Shown here in pieces: positions 45,745 through 55,000 of a stretch of 58,891 nt of DNA. The stretch is from Candidatus Eiseniibacteriota bacterium (GTDB lineage Bacteria; Eisenbacteria; RBG-16-71-46): assembly GCA_025360715.1 (NCBI GenBank), contig JANYBS010000235.1, positions 1-58,891 of the forward strand, written 5' to 3'. How positions within the stretch are numbered: the first letter of the stretch is position 1; each line of letters starts with the position of its first letter. The translations under genes and the position numbers were made by a program. The notes beneath the pieces were generated by a model. The model was not told the DNA's origin, did no database searches, and saw only the letters and a list, made by a program, of their open reading frames with translations.

Positions 45745-46686
45745 ATGAAGAAGCTGATCCTCTTCGCCGCTGCACTCAGCCTGGCCGCCGCCCCCGCATT
45801 CGCGCAGGATCGTCTGCAGCGCGAAGACGGCGTGTGGCATGTGCGCGGCGACGATGGCGAGATCGTCCACGTGATGGCGAGCCCCGAGCTCGCGCGCTCC
45901 GCCGAACTCGGCCGGGGCCACATGGTCGACATGGCGCAGTCACCCAACCGCCTCAATGGCTACTCGGTCTTCAACGCGAGCTACGGCACCATCCCCGGCC
46001 AGCTCGATGACCACGGCGGCACGGTGGTCTCGAACGCCGCGTTCCAGCCGATCTTCTACAACTCGGCAACGGCGGCCTCGCTCCAGTCCGGCATCGACAA
46101 CATGGTGAACAATCTCAGCGGCTCCGACCCGGGCATGAAGGTCATCACGCAGTACAGCAAGTCCGGCAACGCGATCTCGGCGACCCTTACGCATACGGCC
46201 GACTTCGTCGACAACAAGACGGCGCCGAGCCGCATCTCGGATTCCGGCGTTCGTACGTACCTGACGGGCCTCTTCAACGCCCACAGCATCACGGCGAACG
46301 GCAACACGATCTACGGCGTGTACCTGCCGAGCGGAACGGTGTCCACGAACGGTTCTTCGCGCTCGTGCACCAGCTACTGCGGCTACCACAGCAGCTACAC
46401 GTACAACGGCATCACGGTGCTGTACGCGGTGCTGCCGTACAACAACTGCAGCGGCTGCTCGTTGAGCGGCAAGACCGTCGTCGACATGATGACCATCGTG
46501 TCGGGTCACGAGATCCGCGAAGCGATCACGGATCCGGTCAACGCGTGGTGGGAGTCGTCGTCGGGCTACGAGGCTGACGACAAGTGCGCGTGGCACAACC
46601 TGTATCAGCAGGCGGGTGGCGCGTGGATGCAGCCGGAGTATTCGACCGGCTTGGGCGGCTTCGCGAAGGGCTGCATCACGCCGTAG
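45745..46686 (+). CDS. secreted PHI-1/EXO-like protein with metalloprotease-like HExxE motif
   Basis: A 313-residue exported protein. GGAGG lies seven bases before the ATG. The signal peptide is KKLILFAAALSLAAAPAFA-Q. The body has YSVFNASYGTIPGQLDD, an Asn/Ser-rich beta region, paired Cys (SCTSYCGYHSS; NNCSGCS) and VSGHEIREAITDPVNAWW followed later by EADDKCAWHN. This order (HExxEAxTDP ... ExxDxC) recalls the phosphate-induced protein 1/EXORDIUM family and zincin-like peptidases. I see no other recognisable domain. Enzyme activity is uncertain. Confidence 0.8.
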   Translation: MKKLILFAAALSLAAAPAFAQDRLQREDGVWHVRGDDGEIVHVMASPELARSAELGRGHMVDMAQSPNRLNGYSVFNASYGTIPGQLDDHGGTVVSNAAFQPIFYNSATAASLQSGIDNMVNNLSGSDPGMKVITQYSKSGNAISATLTHTADFVDNKTAPSRISDSGVRTYLTGLFNAHSITANGNTIYGVYLPSGTVSTNGSSRSCTSYCGYHSSYTYNGITVLYAVLPYNNCSGCSLSGKTVVDMMTIVSGHEIREAITDPVNAWWESSSGYEADDKCAWHNLYQQAGGAWMQPEYSTGLGGFAKGCITP

Positions 46687-46708
46687 GCTGTCGTCACATC
46701 TGTGTGCG

Positions 46709-46734
46709 GAGGGCGGCATCACGGTGCCGCCCTC
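46709..46734 (+). terminator. intrinsic terminator-like hairpin
   Basis: A 10-base perfect stem GAGGGCGGCA / TGCCGCCCTC with a 6-base loop, 22 bases after the EXO-like gene, then a moderately T-rich tail (TGCATTTCCCTT). Confidence 0.7.
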
Positions 46735-46793
46735 TGCATTTCCCTTGGATCGCCGTCCCTGGACGGCCCCTCACATCAATCGACGAGGACTCG

Positions 46794-47936
46794 ATGAATC
46801 CGCTGCTCTTCGCGCTCGCACTGCTCGCGAGTCAGGTCGTCGCCGTCGTCAACGGCAAGCCGATCACGCGTGAGGATCTGGACGCCGTGCTCTCCAAAGG
46901 CGGCAGCCAGGAGTACCACGACTCCATCGCTGACCTGCGCGACTACGAGCATGCCTCGGTGCGGGACTTCCTGGGCCGCCAAGCGCTCGAACGCATGGCG
47001 AAGGAGATGAACCTGCCGCCGGATTCGATCTACGCGCGCATCGCCACGAGCGACTTCGACAAGTTCGATCCCAATCTTCGCAATCGCATCCAGCAACAGC
47101 GCGAGCGCATCTACAAGACCGAGCGCGCGGCGCTCGATGAACTGGTCCAGGCGCGACTCTTCGAGACCGCCGCCAAGGCCAAGGGCATGACGACCGAGCA
47201 GCTCAAGCGCTCGATCGAGAACCAGGCGCCGGCCGTGACGAAGAGCGACCTCGACTTCATCAAGGCCTACGAGAACGTAAAGCTGACCGCCAGCGCGACG
47301 ATCGCCCCCGGCGACGGCCGCCTCGAGGCCGCGATCCGCGGCGCGCGCATCGAGCAGGCGCGAGCGCAGCTCATCGCCGGCGTCACGCCCATCGCCAAGC
47401 CGGAGAACCTGCTGCCGGCGCCGCGCGTTCAGGTCTCCACCGCGAATGCGTCACTGGTGGGACCGGCGAACGCACCGGTGCGGGTGGTGATCTTCACGGA
47501 CTTCGAGTGCCCGTACTGCCGCGAGTCCGAGATGACGCTCAAGACGCTGCGCGAGAAGTACGGCGACCGCTTGGCCCTCTACTACCTGAACTATCCGCTG
47601 CCCACGCACGAACACGCCATGCCCGCGGCGCATGCGGCCGCAGCGGCGGCCGCGCAGGGCAAGTACATGGCCTACCACGACGTGCTCTTCTCGCATCAAC
47701 AGGACCTGGCCCACCCCGACTTCGGCGCTTGGGCCACCGCCGCGGGCCTGGACCGTGCCGCATTCGATAGGGCGATGCAGACCGACGCACCCAAGCGCCG
47801 CGTGGATGCCGACATCCGCGAGGGTGTGGCAGCTGGCGTCTCGGGTACACCGACGTTCGTGGTGAACGGCCGGCTCGTGGTCGAGAACGAAGCGCTCTCG
47901 CAGATCGTCGACGAGGAGATGGCCGCCGCCAAGTGA
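46794..47936 (+). CDS. SurA_N-like/DsbA-type thioredoxin fusion
   Basis: A 380-residue exported protein. Start ATG 46794, GAGG close before it. A short hydrophobic N-terminus leads into VVAVVNGKPITREDLDAV, the classic opening of SurA/PpiC chaperone domains, then helical residues to about 215. The C-terminal domain (about 220-375) is a DsbA/Thioredoxin_4 fold with the CPYC redox pair in FTDFECPYCRES and the cis-Pro loop VSGTPTFVVNG. A disulfide oxidase or isomerase for envelope proteins is likely. It ends before a very long hairpin. Confidence 0.88.
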   Translation: MNPLLFALALLASQVVAVVNGKPITREDLDAVLSKGGSQEYHDSIADLRDYEHASVRDFLGRQALERMAKEMNLPPDSIYARIATSDFDKFDPNLRNRIQQQRERIYKTERAALDELVQARLFETAAKAKGMTTEQLKRSIENQAPAVTKSDLDFIKAYENVKLTASATIAPGDGRLEAAIRGARIEQARAQLIAGVTPIAKPENLLPAPRVQVSTANASLVGPANAPVRVVIFTDFECPYCRESEMTLKTLREKYGDRLALYYLNYPLPTHEHAMPAAHAAAAAAAQGKYMAYHDVLFSHQQDLAHPDFGAWATAAGLDRAAFDRAMQTDAPKRRVDADIREGVAAGVSGTPTFVVNGRLVVENEALSQIVDEEMAAAK

Positions 47937-47953
47937 CAGGCGACGACCCCCAA

Positions 47954-48022
47954 AAGCCAAAGCGCGGTGTCGATGCGGGAGCCCTCAACAGGCGTTCCTG
48001 CAACGACACCGCGCTTCGGCTT
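47954..48022. terminator. long bidirectional terminator hairpin
   Basis: 19-base arms with one mismatch (47954-47972 and 48004-48022), and an inner 7-base stem in the 31-base loop. It ends the DsbA fusion gene on the plus strand. On the minus strand it follows tRNA-Ala, where it is trailed by CTTTTGG. Confidence 0.7.
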
Positions 48023-48029
48023 AAGAAGA

Positions 48030-48105
48030 TGGTGGAGCTGAACGGGATCGAACCGTCGACCTCCTGACTGCCAGTCAGGCGCTCTCCCAGCTGAGCTACA
48101 GCCCC
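48030..48105 (-). tRNA. tRNA-Ala (anticodon GGC)
   Basis: A complete 76-base tRNA. The acceptor GGGGCTG pairs with CAGCTCC; the anticodon arm is CCTGA-CTGGCAG-TCAGG (anticodon GGC); the T arm has GGTTCGATCC; CCA is encoded. Confidence 0.97.
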
Positions 48106-48127
48106 ACACAGCATGTTCGGCAACAAG

Positions 48128-48157
48128 TAAATACACTGCCCGGGCCACGCCCGTCAA
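48128..48157 (-). promoter_or_regulatory. promoter of tRNA-Ala
   Basis: TTGACG (48157-48152), an 18-base spacer, TATTTA (48133-48128). The predicted start is about 16 bases before the tRNA. Confidence 0.65.
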
Positions 48158-48184
48158 ACGCCGCAGCCCGCGTCCGGAGGCGCG

Positions 48185-50338
48185 TCAGGGGCTTCGCAGC
48201 GCCGCCTGCGCCGCGCTGCCGCCCGGGATGCGCGCCTGAAGCAACTCGCGCCAGCGCGGCAGCGCCTCGTCGGCCCCCGCCAGCGCCGGCGCCAAATCCT
48301 CGTAGCGCGCCAGCGACGCGAGCGCGGCTTGATCGCGCCCATGGATCATCTGCACGTAGGCCCAGCGCCGCCACGCCTCGCCGTCCTCGGGCGCCAGCAC
48401 ATGCGCGGCAAAGGCCTCGATCGCGCCCTCGTCCTGCGCGCCGTGCACCTGCATCATCAAATCGGCCGCCAGCGCGTGCAGCGGGGCATCATAGGCATAC
48501 GCTTGCCGCGCCGCGCGCAGCAGCACCGTGGCCTGCACGCTGTCGCGCGCCGCCAGTCGTGCCTTGGCCGCAGCGACGACCGCGCCGGCGCCGGCGCGCG
48601 GCTGGAGCTGCTGCATTCGCGCAAGCGAGTCGGCGCGCGCGCGATCGCCTACGCCGTATGCGGTCCACAGGTAGCCATAGAGCGCAAACAGGTCACCGGG
48701 CTGCACCACCAGACTCTGCCGCAGCGCCGCGTCAGCGGCCGCGATGCGCCCTTCGAGCAACATGCCGTACGCCGCCTGCGACCATGCGCCGGGCTCGCGC
48801 GTGTGGTCCGTGAGCTGCGGCCGGTCGTTGCCCGTGTAGACGAGCCGCACGGGCCCGCGTGCCAGCATCGCGGGATCGAACTGCGTCAGGTAGTAGCTGC
48901 GCAGCGTGCTGTCGCGATACACGCCGCGCAGCACTGGACCGTTGCCGGTCTGCACGGCGCACCATGCCGGGATGCCGGCGAGCAGCATGGTCGTGTGCGG
49001 CTCCACCGCAGGCACCGCCGCGCGGATCTCCGCGATCACGCGCGCGGACTCGCGCATGCCGCGCTCCAGGTAGAAGCGATTCACATGCGATTGCCGGCTC
49101 CACTCCCCCGGCGCTGTGGCGAACTCCTGGACCGCGCGCGCCTGGTGCGCGGCGATCCCGAGCGCCACGACCACCACCGTCGCGGTGCCGCGCGGCAGCC
49201 GCGCCAGGTACAACCCCGCGAGCAATGCCACGCCCGCCATGGCGAAGAGCAGGTAATACGCGCTCCAGATCGGCGCGACCGCGGCCACGGGCAGCGTGCC
49301 CGCCACGATCCACGCGATCGCCATGGTGAGCGTGCCGGGCGTGCCGGGCGTGCCGGGCGCAGTGGGCGCGGCGGCAGGTGCGTCGTCGCGCGCGCCCTGC
49401 GCCGCTATCGCGCCGCGGCGTTTGCCGCGCGGCGGCGCGGGTGTGCAGCGCTCGCGCGCGCGTTGTGGCCAGCCCGGAGCGAAGAAGCCCACCGCGAGCG
49501 TCACCACGAGCAGCGCCGCCAGCACATCGGCGCCCGGCCAGCGCACGGGCAGGAACGGCAGCGCGTCACTCGCCCACTCCAGACCGAGCGCCGTGCGCAC
49601 GAGAGCGGCCACTGCCGCCAGCGGCCCCCACGGCGAGAGCGCCAGGCCGCTCGCGCCGACGCGTGCATGCGAGAGCGCGAGCCCCGCCGCGATCGCCCAG
49701 ATCAACGTCGCCGCCGGGTAGCACCACGCGCGGCGCAACGTCTCGCGCCACGACTCACCCGAGCGCCGCGCCAGCAGCAACGCGGGAATGCACGTGAGCG
49801 CCACGGTCTCCTTGGCGAGGGGCGCGATCACCAACAGCACGCATGCGAGCAAGCGGCGGTCGTACGCCGCCGCCAGCAGTGCGGCGAGCGCCAGCGTCAC
49901 CGCGAGCAGGTCCTGCGCGCCACACGCCCAGAGCACCGGTACGTCGGCCGCGCAGGTGAGCGCGAAGATCGCGGCGGCGATCGCGGCCACTGCTTGGCCC
50001 GCCACACGCCGCGCCAACGCCCAAAGCAGCGTGATCGCGATCAGGAAGAGTGCGATGTTCGCGCAATGGAATGTGGCGGCACTCTCGCCGCTCGCGTGGC
50101 TCACTGCCCAGAACCACGCCGCGCGACCAAGTGGGCGGAAGTAATTCCCAAGCGGATCGGGCGCGAGCAGAGCGCCCACGAGGCCGCGACCACGCACGGC
50201 TTCCAGGAACAGCCAGTCGTCGGCGAAGAACGGCGCCGACAAGGCGCCGCGGTGCACGAACACCGCAGCGAGCAGCGCTGCAATCAGTCCCCAGAGCCCC
50301 GTGGCCCGGTTCGGCGCGGGTTTATCGAAAGCGCTCAG
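48185..50338 (-). CDS. polytopic membrane protein (GT39/PMT-like) with C-terminal TPR-type helices
   Basis: A 692- to 717-residue protein. About 12 hydrophobic helices fill the first 400 residues, with the first-loop Asp pair in APFFADDWLFLEA that is typical of GT-C glycosyltransferases. The soluble C-terminal part (450-690) contains TPR-like units. The GTG at 50263 would remove most of helix 1. The frame is open 25 codons further to a CTG at 50338 that overlaps the DUF853 stop (CTGA), giving a complete helix. A glycosyltransferase is likely but unproven. A PGT repeat lies at about residue 330. Confidence 0.78.
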   Translation of the reverse strand: MSAFDKPAPNRATGLWGLIAALLAAVFVHRGALSAPFFADDWLFLEAVRGRGLVGALLAPDPLGNYFRPLGRAAWFWAVSHASGESAATFHCANIALFLIAITLLWALARRVAGQAVAAIAAAIFALTCAADVPVLWACGAQDLLAVTLALAALLAAAYDRRLLACVLLVIAPLAKETVALTCIPALLLARRSGESWRETLRRAWCYPAATLIWAIAAGLALSHARVGASGLALSPWGPLAAVAALVRTALGLEWASDALPFLPVRWPGADVLAALLVVTLAVGFFAPGWPQRARERCTPAPPRGKRRGAIAAQGARDDAPAAAPTAPGTPGTPGTLTMAIAWIVAGTLPVAAVAPIWSAYYLLFAMAGVALLAGLYLARLPRGTATVVVVALGIAAHQARAVQEFATAPGEWSRQSHVNRFYLERGMRESARVIAEIRAAVPAVEPHTTMLLAGIPAWCAVQTGNGPVLRGVYRDSTLRSYYLTQFDPAMLARGPVRLVYTGNDRPQLTDHTREPGAWSQAAYGMLLEGRIAAADAALRQSLVVQPGDLFALYGYLWTAYGVGDRARADSLARMQQLQPRAGAGAVVAAAKARLAARDSVQATVLLRAARQAYAYDAPLHALAADLMMQVHGAQDEGAIEAFAAHVLAPEDGEAWRRWAYVQMIHGRDQAALASLARYEDLAPALAGADEALPRWRELLQARIPGGSAAQAALRSP
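49332..49358. repeat. 9-base tandem repeat, three copies
   Basis: GTGCCGGGC repeated three times. On the minus strand it encodes PGTPGTPGT in a loop of the polytopic protein. Confidence 0.85.
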
Positions 50339-51918
50339 CGCCGCCGCCGTGTCGCACCGCCGAGCAGCGCGCCCATGAGTCCGCGCGCCAGCTGCGTGCC
50401 CACCGAGCGCGCCACACTCGTGGCCATCGCGCGCGCGATCGGCGAACTGAGCGCCGCGCCCACCACGGCCGCCGCGCCGGCGATCGCCGCCTCGGTGCCG
50501 CCCGCGTGCGGTGCGGCCACGCCGCCTGCGGGCGGCGGCGCCGCGGGCGTTGCCGCGTCGCGCGAGGCCTGCGCCGAGACCGCCACGCGCGCACTGAGCA
50601 TCTCGCGCGCGCTCTCGCGATCGACTGCCGCGGCGTAGTGCTGGACTTGATCGGAAACCATCAGGTGTTGGCGCATCTCGTCGGCCGCGAGCGGGCCCAT
50701 GCGCGAACCCGGCGGCACCATGCGCGTGGCAAAGGGCATGGTCGGAGTGCCTTGGGGCGTGAGCACGGTCACGAACGCCTCGCCGATACCAAGCGAAGTG
50801 AGCGTCTTCTCCACCTCATAGAATGGCGTCTTGGGGTAGGTACGCGCCGCCGCCTGCAGCGCTTTGTCGTCATCGGGCGTGAAGGCGCGCAGGGCGTGCT
50901 GCACGCGGTGGCCCAACTGGCCCAGCACGGTGGACGGCACGTCCTTGGGGTTCTGCGTCACGAAGTACACGCCCACGCCCTTGGAGCGGATCAAGCGCAC
51001 GACCTGCTCGATCTGGTCGAGGAACGCCTTGCTGGCGTCATCGAAGAGCAGGTGCGCTTCATCAAAGAAGAACACGAGCTTCGGCTTGTCGACATCGCCC
51101 ACCTCGGGCAGGTCGTGGTAGAGCCGCGCGAGCATCCACATCATGAAGGTACTGAAGAGCGCGGGCTTCTCCTGGACGTCGGAGAGCTCGAGCACGCTCA
51201 CGATGCCGCGCCCGGCGTCCACGCGCAGCAGGTCGTTCAGGTCGAACTCCGGCTCGCCGAAGAATGCGTCGGCGCCTTGCTGCGACAGTTCGACCATCTC
51301 GCGCAGCAACACGCCCACGGTCGCCTTGCTCATACCGCCGTAGTCTTTGAGTTCGTCGGCGCCGTCGCCGCTCAGGTACTGCAGCACCGCGCGCAGGTCG
51401 GCCAGGTCGAGCAGCGGCAGGTGCTTGTCGTCGGAGTATTTGAACACGAGCGACAGCACGCTGGACTGCGTGTCGTTGAGCCCCATCACGCGCGCGAGCA
51501 GCAACGGCCCGAATGACGACACCGTCGCGCGCAACTGTGCGCCGCCGCTGCCGGTGAGACTCAGGAATTCCGTAGGGCAACCCGCGCTCTTCCAGGCGAA
51601 GCCCGTGTCCTTGGCGCGCTGCGTCACGCGATCGTCGGCCTTGCCCGCCACCGCGATACCCGAGAGGTCGCCCTTGAGGTCGGCGAGAAACACCGGCACG
51701 CCGGCGGCCGAGAATTGTTCGGCCAGCACCTGCAGCGTCTTCGTCTTGCCCGTGCCCGTAGCGCCGGCGATCAGGCCATGACGGTTGGCCATGGCGAGTG
51801 GCAGCCGCACGATCGGCTCGGGATCGCACTCGCCCTCATGCACCACTGCGCCCAACACCAATGCCGGGCCACTGGCCGGGAACGCCGCACGCGCTGCTTC
51901 GAGCACCTTGGGATCCAT
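50335..51918 (-). CDS. HerA-like ATPase of the DUF853 (YjgR) family
   Basis: A 527-residue P-loop ATPase. Start ATG 51918 with AAGGAG nine bases upstream. Walker A GATGTGKTKTLQVLAEQF near residues 53-70; LADLKGDLSGIAV; Walker B LVFFFDEAHLLFDDA near 280; FVTQNPKDVP and HRVQHALRAFTPDD. These are characteristic of DUF853, related to HerA/FtsK hexameric DNA pumps. The C-terminus is Ala/Gly/Pro-rich with a putative amphipathic helix. The native role of this family is unclear. Its stop overlaps the start of the polytopic gene. Confidence 0.92.
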   Translation of the reverse strand: MDPKVLEAARAAFPASGPALVLGAVVHEGECDPEPIVRLPLAMANRHGLIAGATGTGKTKTLQVLAEQFSAAGVPVFLADLKGDLSGIAVAGKADDRVTQRAKDTGFAWKSAGCPTEFLSLTGSGGAQLRATVSSFGPLLLARVMGLNDTQSSVLSLVFKYSDDKHLPLLDLADLRAVLQYLSGDGADELKDYGGMSKATVGVLLREMVELSQQGADAFFGEPEFDLNDLLRVDAGRGIVSVLELSDVQEKPALFSTFMMWMLARLYHDLPEVGDVDKPKLVFFFDEAHLLFDDASKAFLDQIEQVVRLIRSKGVGVYFVTQNPKDVPSTVLGQLGHRVQHALRAFTPDDDKALQAAARTYPKTPFYEVEKTLTSLGIGEAFVTVLTPQGTPTMPFATRMVPPGSRMGPLAADEMRQHLMVSDQVQHYAAAVDRESAREMLSARVAVSAQASRDAATPAAPPPAGGVAAPHAGGTEAAIAGAAAVVGAALSSPIARAMATSVARSVGTQLARGLMGALLGGATRRRR

Positions 51919-51958
51919 CGACACGCACTCCTTTGGGTTGGGGGCCGCAACGCACCGC

Positions 51959-51987
51959 ATGCTAAGCGGCCGTGTGCTCGCTGCCAA
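51959..51987 (-). promoter_or_regulatory. candidate promoter of the DUF853 gene
   Basis: TTGGCA (51987-51982), a 17-base spacer, TAGCAT (51964-51959), leader about 35 bases. Confidence 0.5.
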
Positions 51988-52051
51988 CTCCGCAATATGC
52001 GGCCCGCTGCAGTCCGCAGCGCCGACGCCCGCGCGAGATTCCTACGATTCC

Positions 52052-52083
52052 TTGACCCGCGCTCGCGCCGCTTCGGCTAGGCT
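52052..52083 (+). promoter_or_regulatory. candidate promoter for a leaderless start
   Basis: TAGGCT (52078-52083) ends six bases before the ATG at 52090. TTGACC lies 20 bases further upstream (52052-52057), a longer spacer than elsewhere. There is no Shine-Dalgarno, so the transcript may begin at the ATG. Confidence 0.4.
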
Positions 52084-52089
52084 GCGCAT

Positions 52090-55000
52090 ATGACTCCCGA
52101 ACCACGCGCCATCTTCCACGACCCCAGCGGCCGCCGTCGGCGCTGGACGCTGCGCATCGCCGTGGGGCTGGGCGCGCTGCTCGTGGCCATCCTGGGCGTC
52201 TTCCTTTTCAGTCTGATCGCGGTGCCGATCCTGCCACCCACCGAGGGACTCTCGGTGCCGCTGAGGCGGGCGCTGCGTCCCGAAGCCGCGATCCCGCTCA
52301 AGCGCGAGACCGCCATCCAGCGCTTTCTCCTGCGCGAGGAGCGTCGCAAGCTGCTGGCACAGATCTCGAGCGACGAGCGCGCGGCACGCGCCAAGGTGGC
52401 CAAGCGACGCACGGCCGCCGGCCCCAACGGCATCGTGGCCGCGTTCTACGCCACATGGCAGGAAACCGGCATCCACTCGCTGCGCGCGAACGCCGACAAG
52501 ATCACCCACCTGCTGCCCCTGTGGCTGCGCATCGGCGAGACCGCCGATGGCCTGGACACGCGCGATTGGGTGCTCGAGAACACGCCGCGCAACAAGGACG
52601 TGCTCAAGATCGTGAAGCAGCACCACATCGCGGTCATGCCCGTGCTCAGCAATGCCCACGAAGGGCGTTTCGACACCGCGCTCGCGCACGAGCTGCTCAC
52701 GCATCCGGCCAAGCAGATGAAGCTCGCCAAGGAACTGCGCGATTGGCTCGCGCAGCACGGCTTCATCGGCGTCAACATCGACCTTGAGAACCTGAGCGCA
52801 GCCGACACCCATCTGGTGCCGGCGTTCCTTGCACGCGTCACCAGCGTGCTGCATCCCGCGCAACTGCAAGTGAGCTTCGATCTCGAAGTCGATGGCGACG
52901 TGCCCGATGCCGGACTGGTGGCGCGCAATGTCGATTTCGTGGTGCTCATGGCGTACGACCAGCACTACGTGGCGGGTGAAGCCGGGCCATTGTGCGGCAT
53001 CGACTGGTTCGGCCAAGCGCTCGACCGCACGCTTGCCAAGATGCCGCCCGAGAAGCTCGTGCTCGGCGTGGGCAACTACGCGTACGACTGGACCAACGGC
53101 CGCGCCCCCGCCGACGTGATGACCTACCAGGAAGCGCTCTTCCTGGCCGCCGACAGTCACGAGGGAGTACCGCCTTCGGAGGTCGTTGACTTCGACTCGG
53201 TCGCCTTCAATCCGACGTTCCATTACGAAGACGAGCAGAACCGCGATCACGAGGTCTGGATGCTCGACGCCGTCACTGCTGCGAACCAGCGCCAGGTGGC
53301 GCTTGCGCACGGCGTGAAGGGTTCGGCGCTGTGGGTGCTCGGCACGGAGGACCCGTCGGTGTGGAGTTTCCTTGACCGTGCGCGCCCCGATGCCGTGCCC
53401 GATTCGATCGCCCTCGCGCGCACGAGTTTTCCGTACGACGTGGAGTTCCAGGGCGATGGCGAGTTGCTCTCGGTGGCATCGCTGCCGCAGAACGGCGAGC
53501 GTCGGCTGGACCGCGAGCCCACCACGGGGCTCTTCAGCGACGAGACGTACCTGAAATACCCCAAGAGCTACCTGCTGCACCGGCAGGGCTTCCAGCCCAA
53601 GGAACTCGCGCTCACATTCGACGACGGCCCCTCGGGGGATTTCACGCCGCCCATATTAGACGAGCTCAAGACCCTCAAGGCGCCGGCAACGTTCTTTGTG
53701 ATCGGCGACAATGCCGAGCACCATCCGGGCCTGATCCAGCGCATGTGGGCCGAAGGCCACGAGGTGGGCAATCACACCTACTTGCACCCCAACCTCGCCG
53801 CGATCTCGCCGCAGCGCGTGGACTTCGAACTCAACGCCACTCAGCGCGTGCTGCAGTCGCAGCTCGGCCGCTCGACGTTGCTCTTCCGGCCGCCCTACAA
53901 CGCCGACGCCGAGCCCACCACCAGCGATGAAGTGCTGCCGATCCTCGCCGCCGCCAAGCTGGGGTACATCACCGTGGGCGAGTACCTGGACCCCCAGGAC
54001 TGGCGCCTGTACACCGCCGACGGCGTGCGCCGCACGCCGCGCGACATCGCCGATGCTGTGGTCGAGGCCGTGCACCGCGGCCATGGCAACGCCATCCTGC
54101 TACACGATGGCGGCGGCGATCGCACGGCGACCATCGAGGCCATGCGCCTGTTCGTGCCGCAGCTGCGCGCCGAGGGTTACACGTTCGTGCCCGTCTCGTC
54201 ACTGGCCGGCGTGTCGCGCGACAAAGTCATGCCGCCCGTGAGCGCGCGCGACCGCGCGCTGCTGGGCGGCGACCGCATCGCCTTCGAGCTGCTCTTCTTG
54301 GTGCAGAACTTCCTGCGCTGGGCGTTCATCACCGGCATCGTGCTGGGCGCGGCGCGCGTGTTCTGGATGACGATCCTGGCGCTCATCGCGTGGCAGCGCG
54401 AGAAGAAGCGCGCTTTCGCGCCGGGTCCGTTGCCGAGCGTGAGCGTGCTCATCGCCGCCTATAACGAGAAGCCCGTGATCACACGCACCATCCAGGCCGT
54501 GCTCGCCAATCATGCGCAACCGCTCGAGATCATCGTCGTCGACGACGGCTCGCGCGACGGTACTGCGGACGAGGTCGAGGAGAGTTTCCGGGGACATCCG
54601 CTCGTGCGTCTGATCCGCCAGGCCAACGGCGGCAAGTCCAGCGCACTCAACCGCGCCATCGCCCAGGCGCGCGGCGAGATCCTGATCTGCTTGGACGCCG
54701 ACACGCTCTTCACGCCCGACACCATCGGCCGCCTGCTTCGGCACTTCAGCGACCCCAAGGTTGGCGCTGTGGCCGGCAACGTGAAGGTCGGCAATCGCGT
54801 GAACGTGTGGACGCGCTGGCAGGCACTGGAATACATCACGAGCCAGAACCTGGACCGCCGCGCCTATGCGCTGCTCAATGCCATCACCGTGGTGCCCGGC
54901 GCCGTCGGCGCGTGGCGGCGGCAAGTGGTGCTCGACGCCGGCGGCTTCCGCACCGACACGCTGGCCGAGGATATGGACCTGACATGGCGCATCCGCCGCC

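Noticed and set aside
48329-50638. A 769-residue plus-strand frame opposite the polytopic gene
   Set aside because: Arg/His-rich shadow with no recognisable domains; the minus strand has the membrane helices and TPR units.
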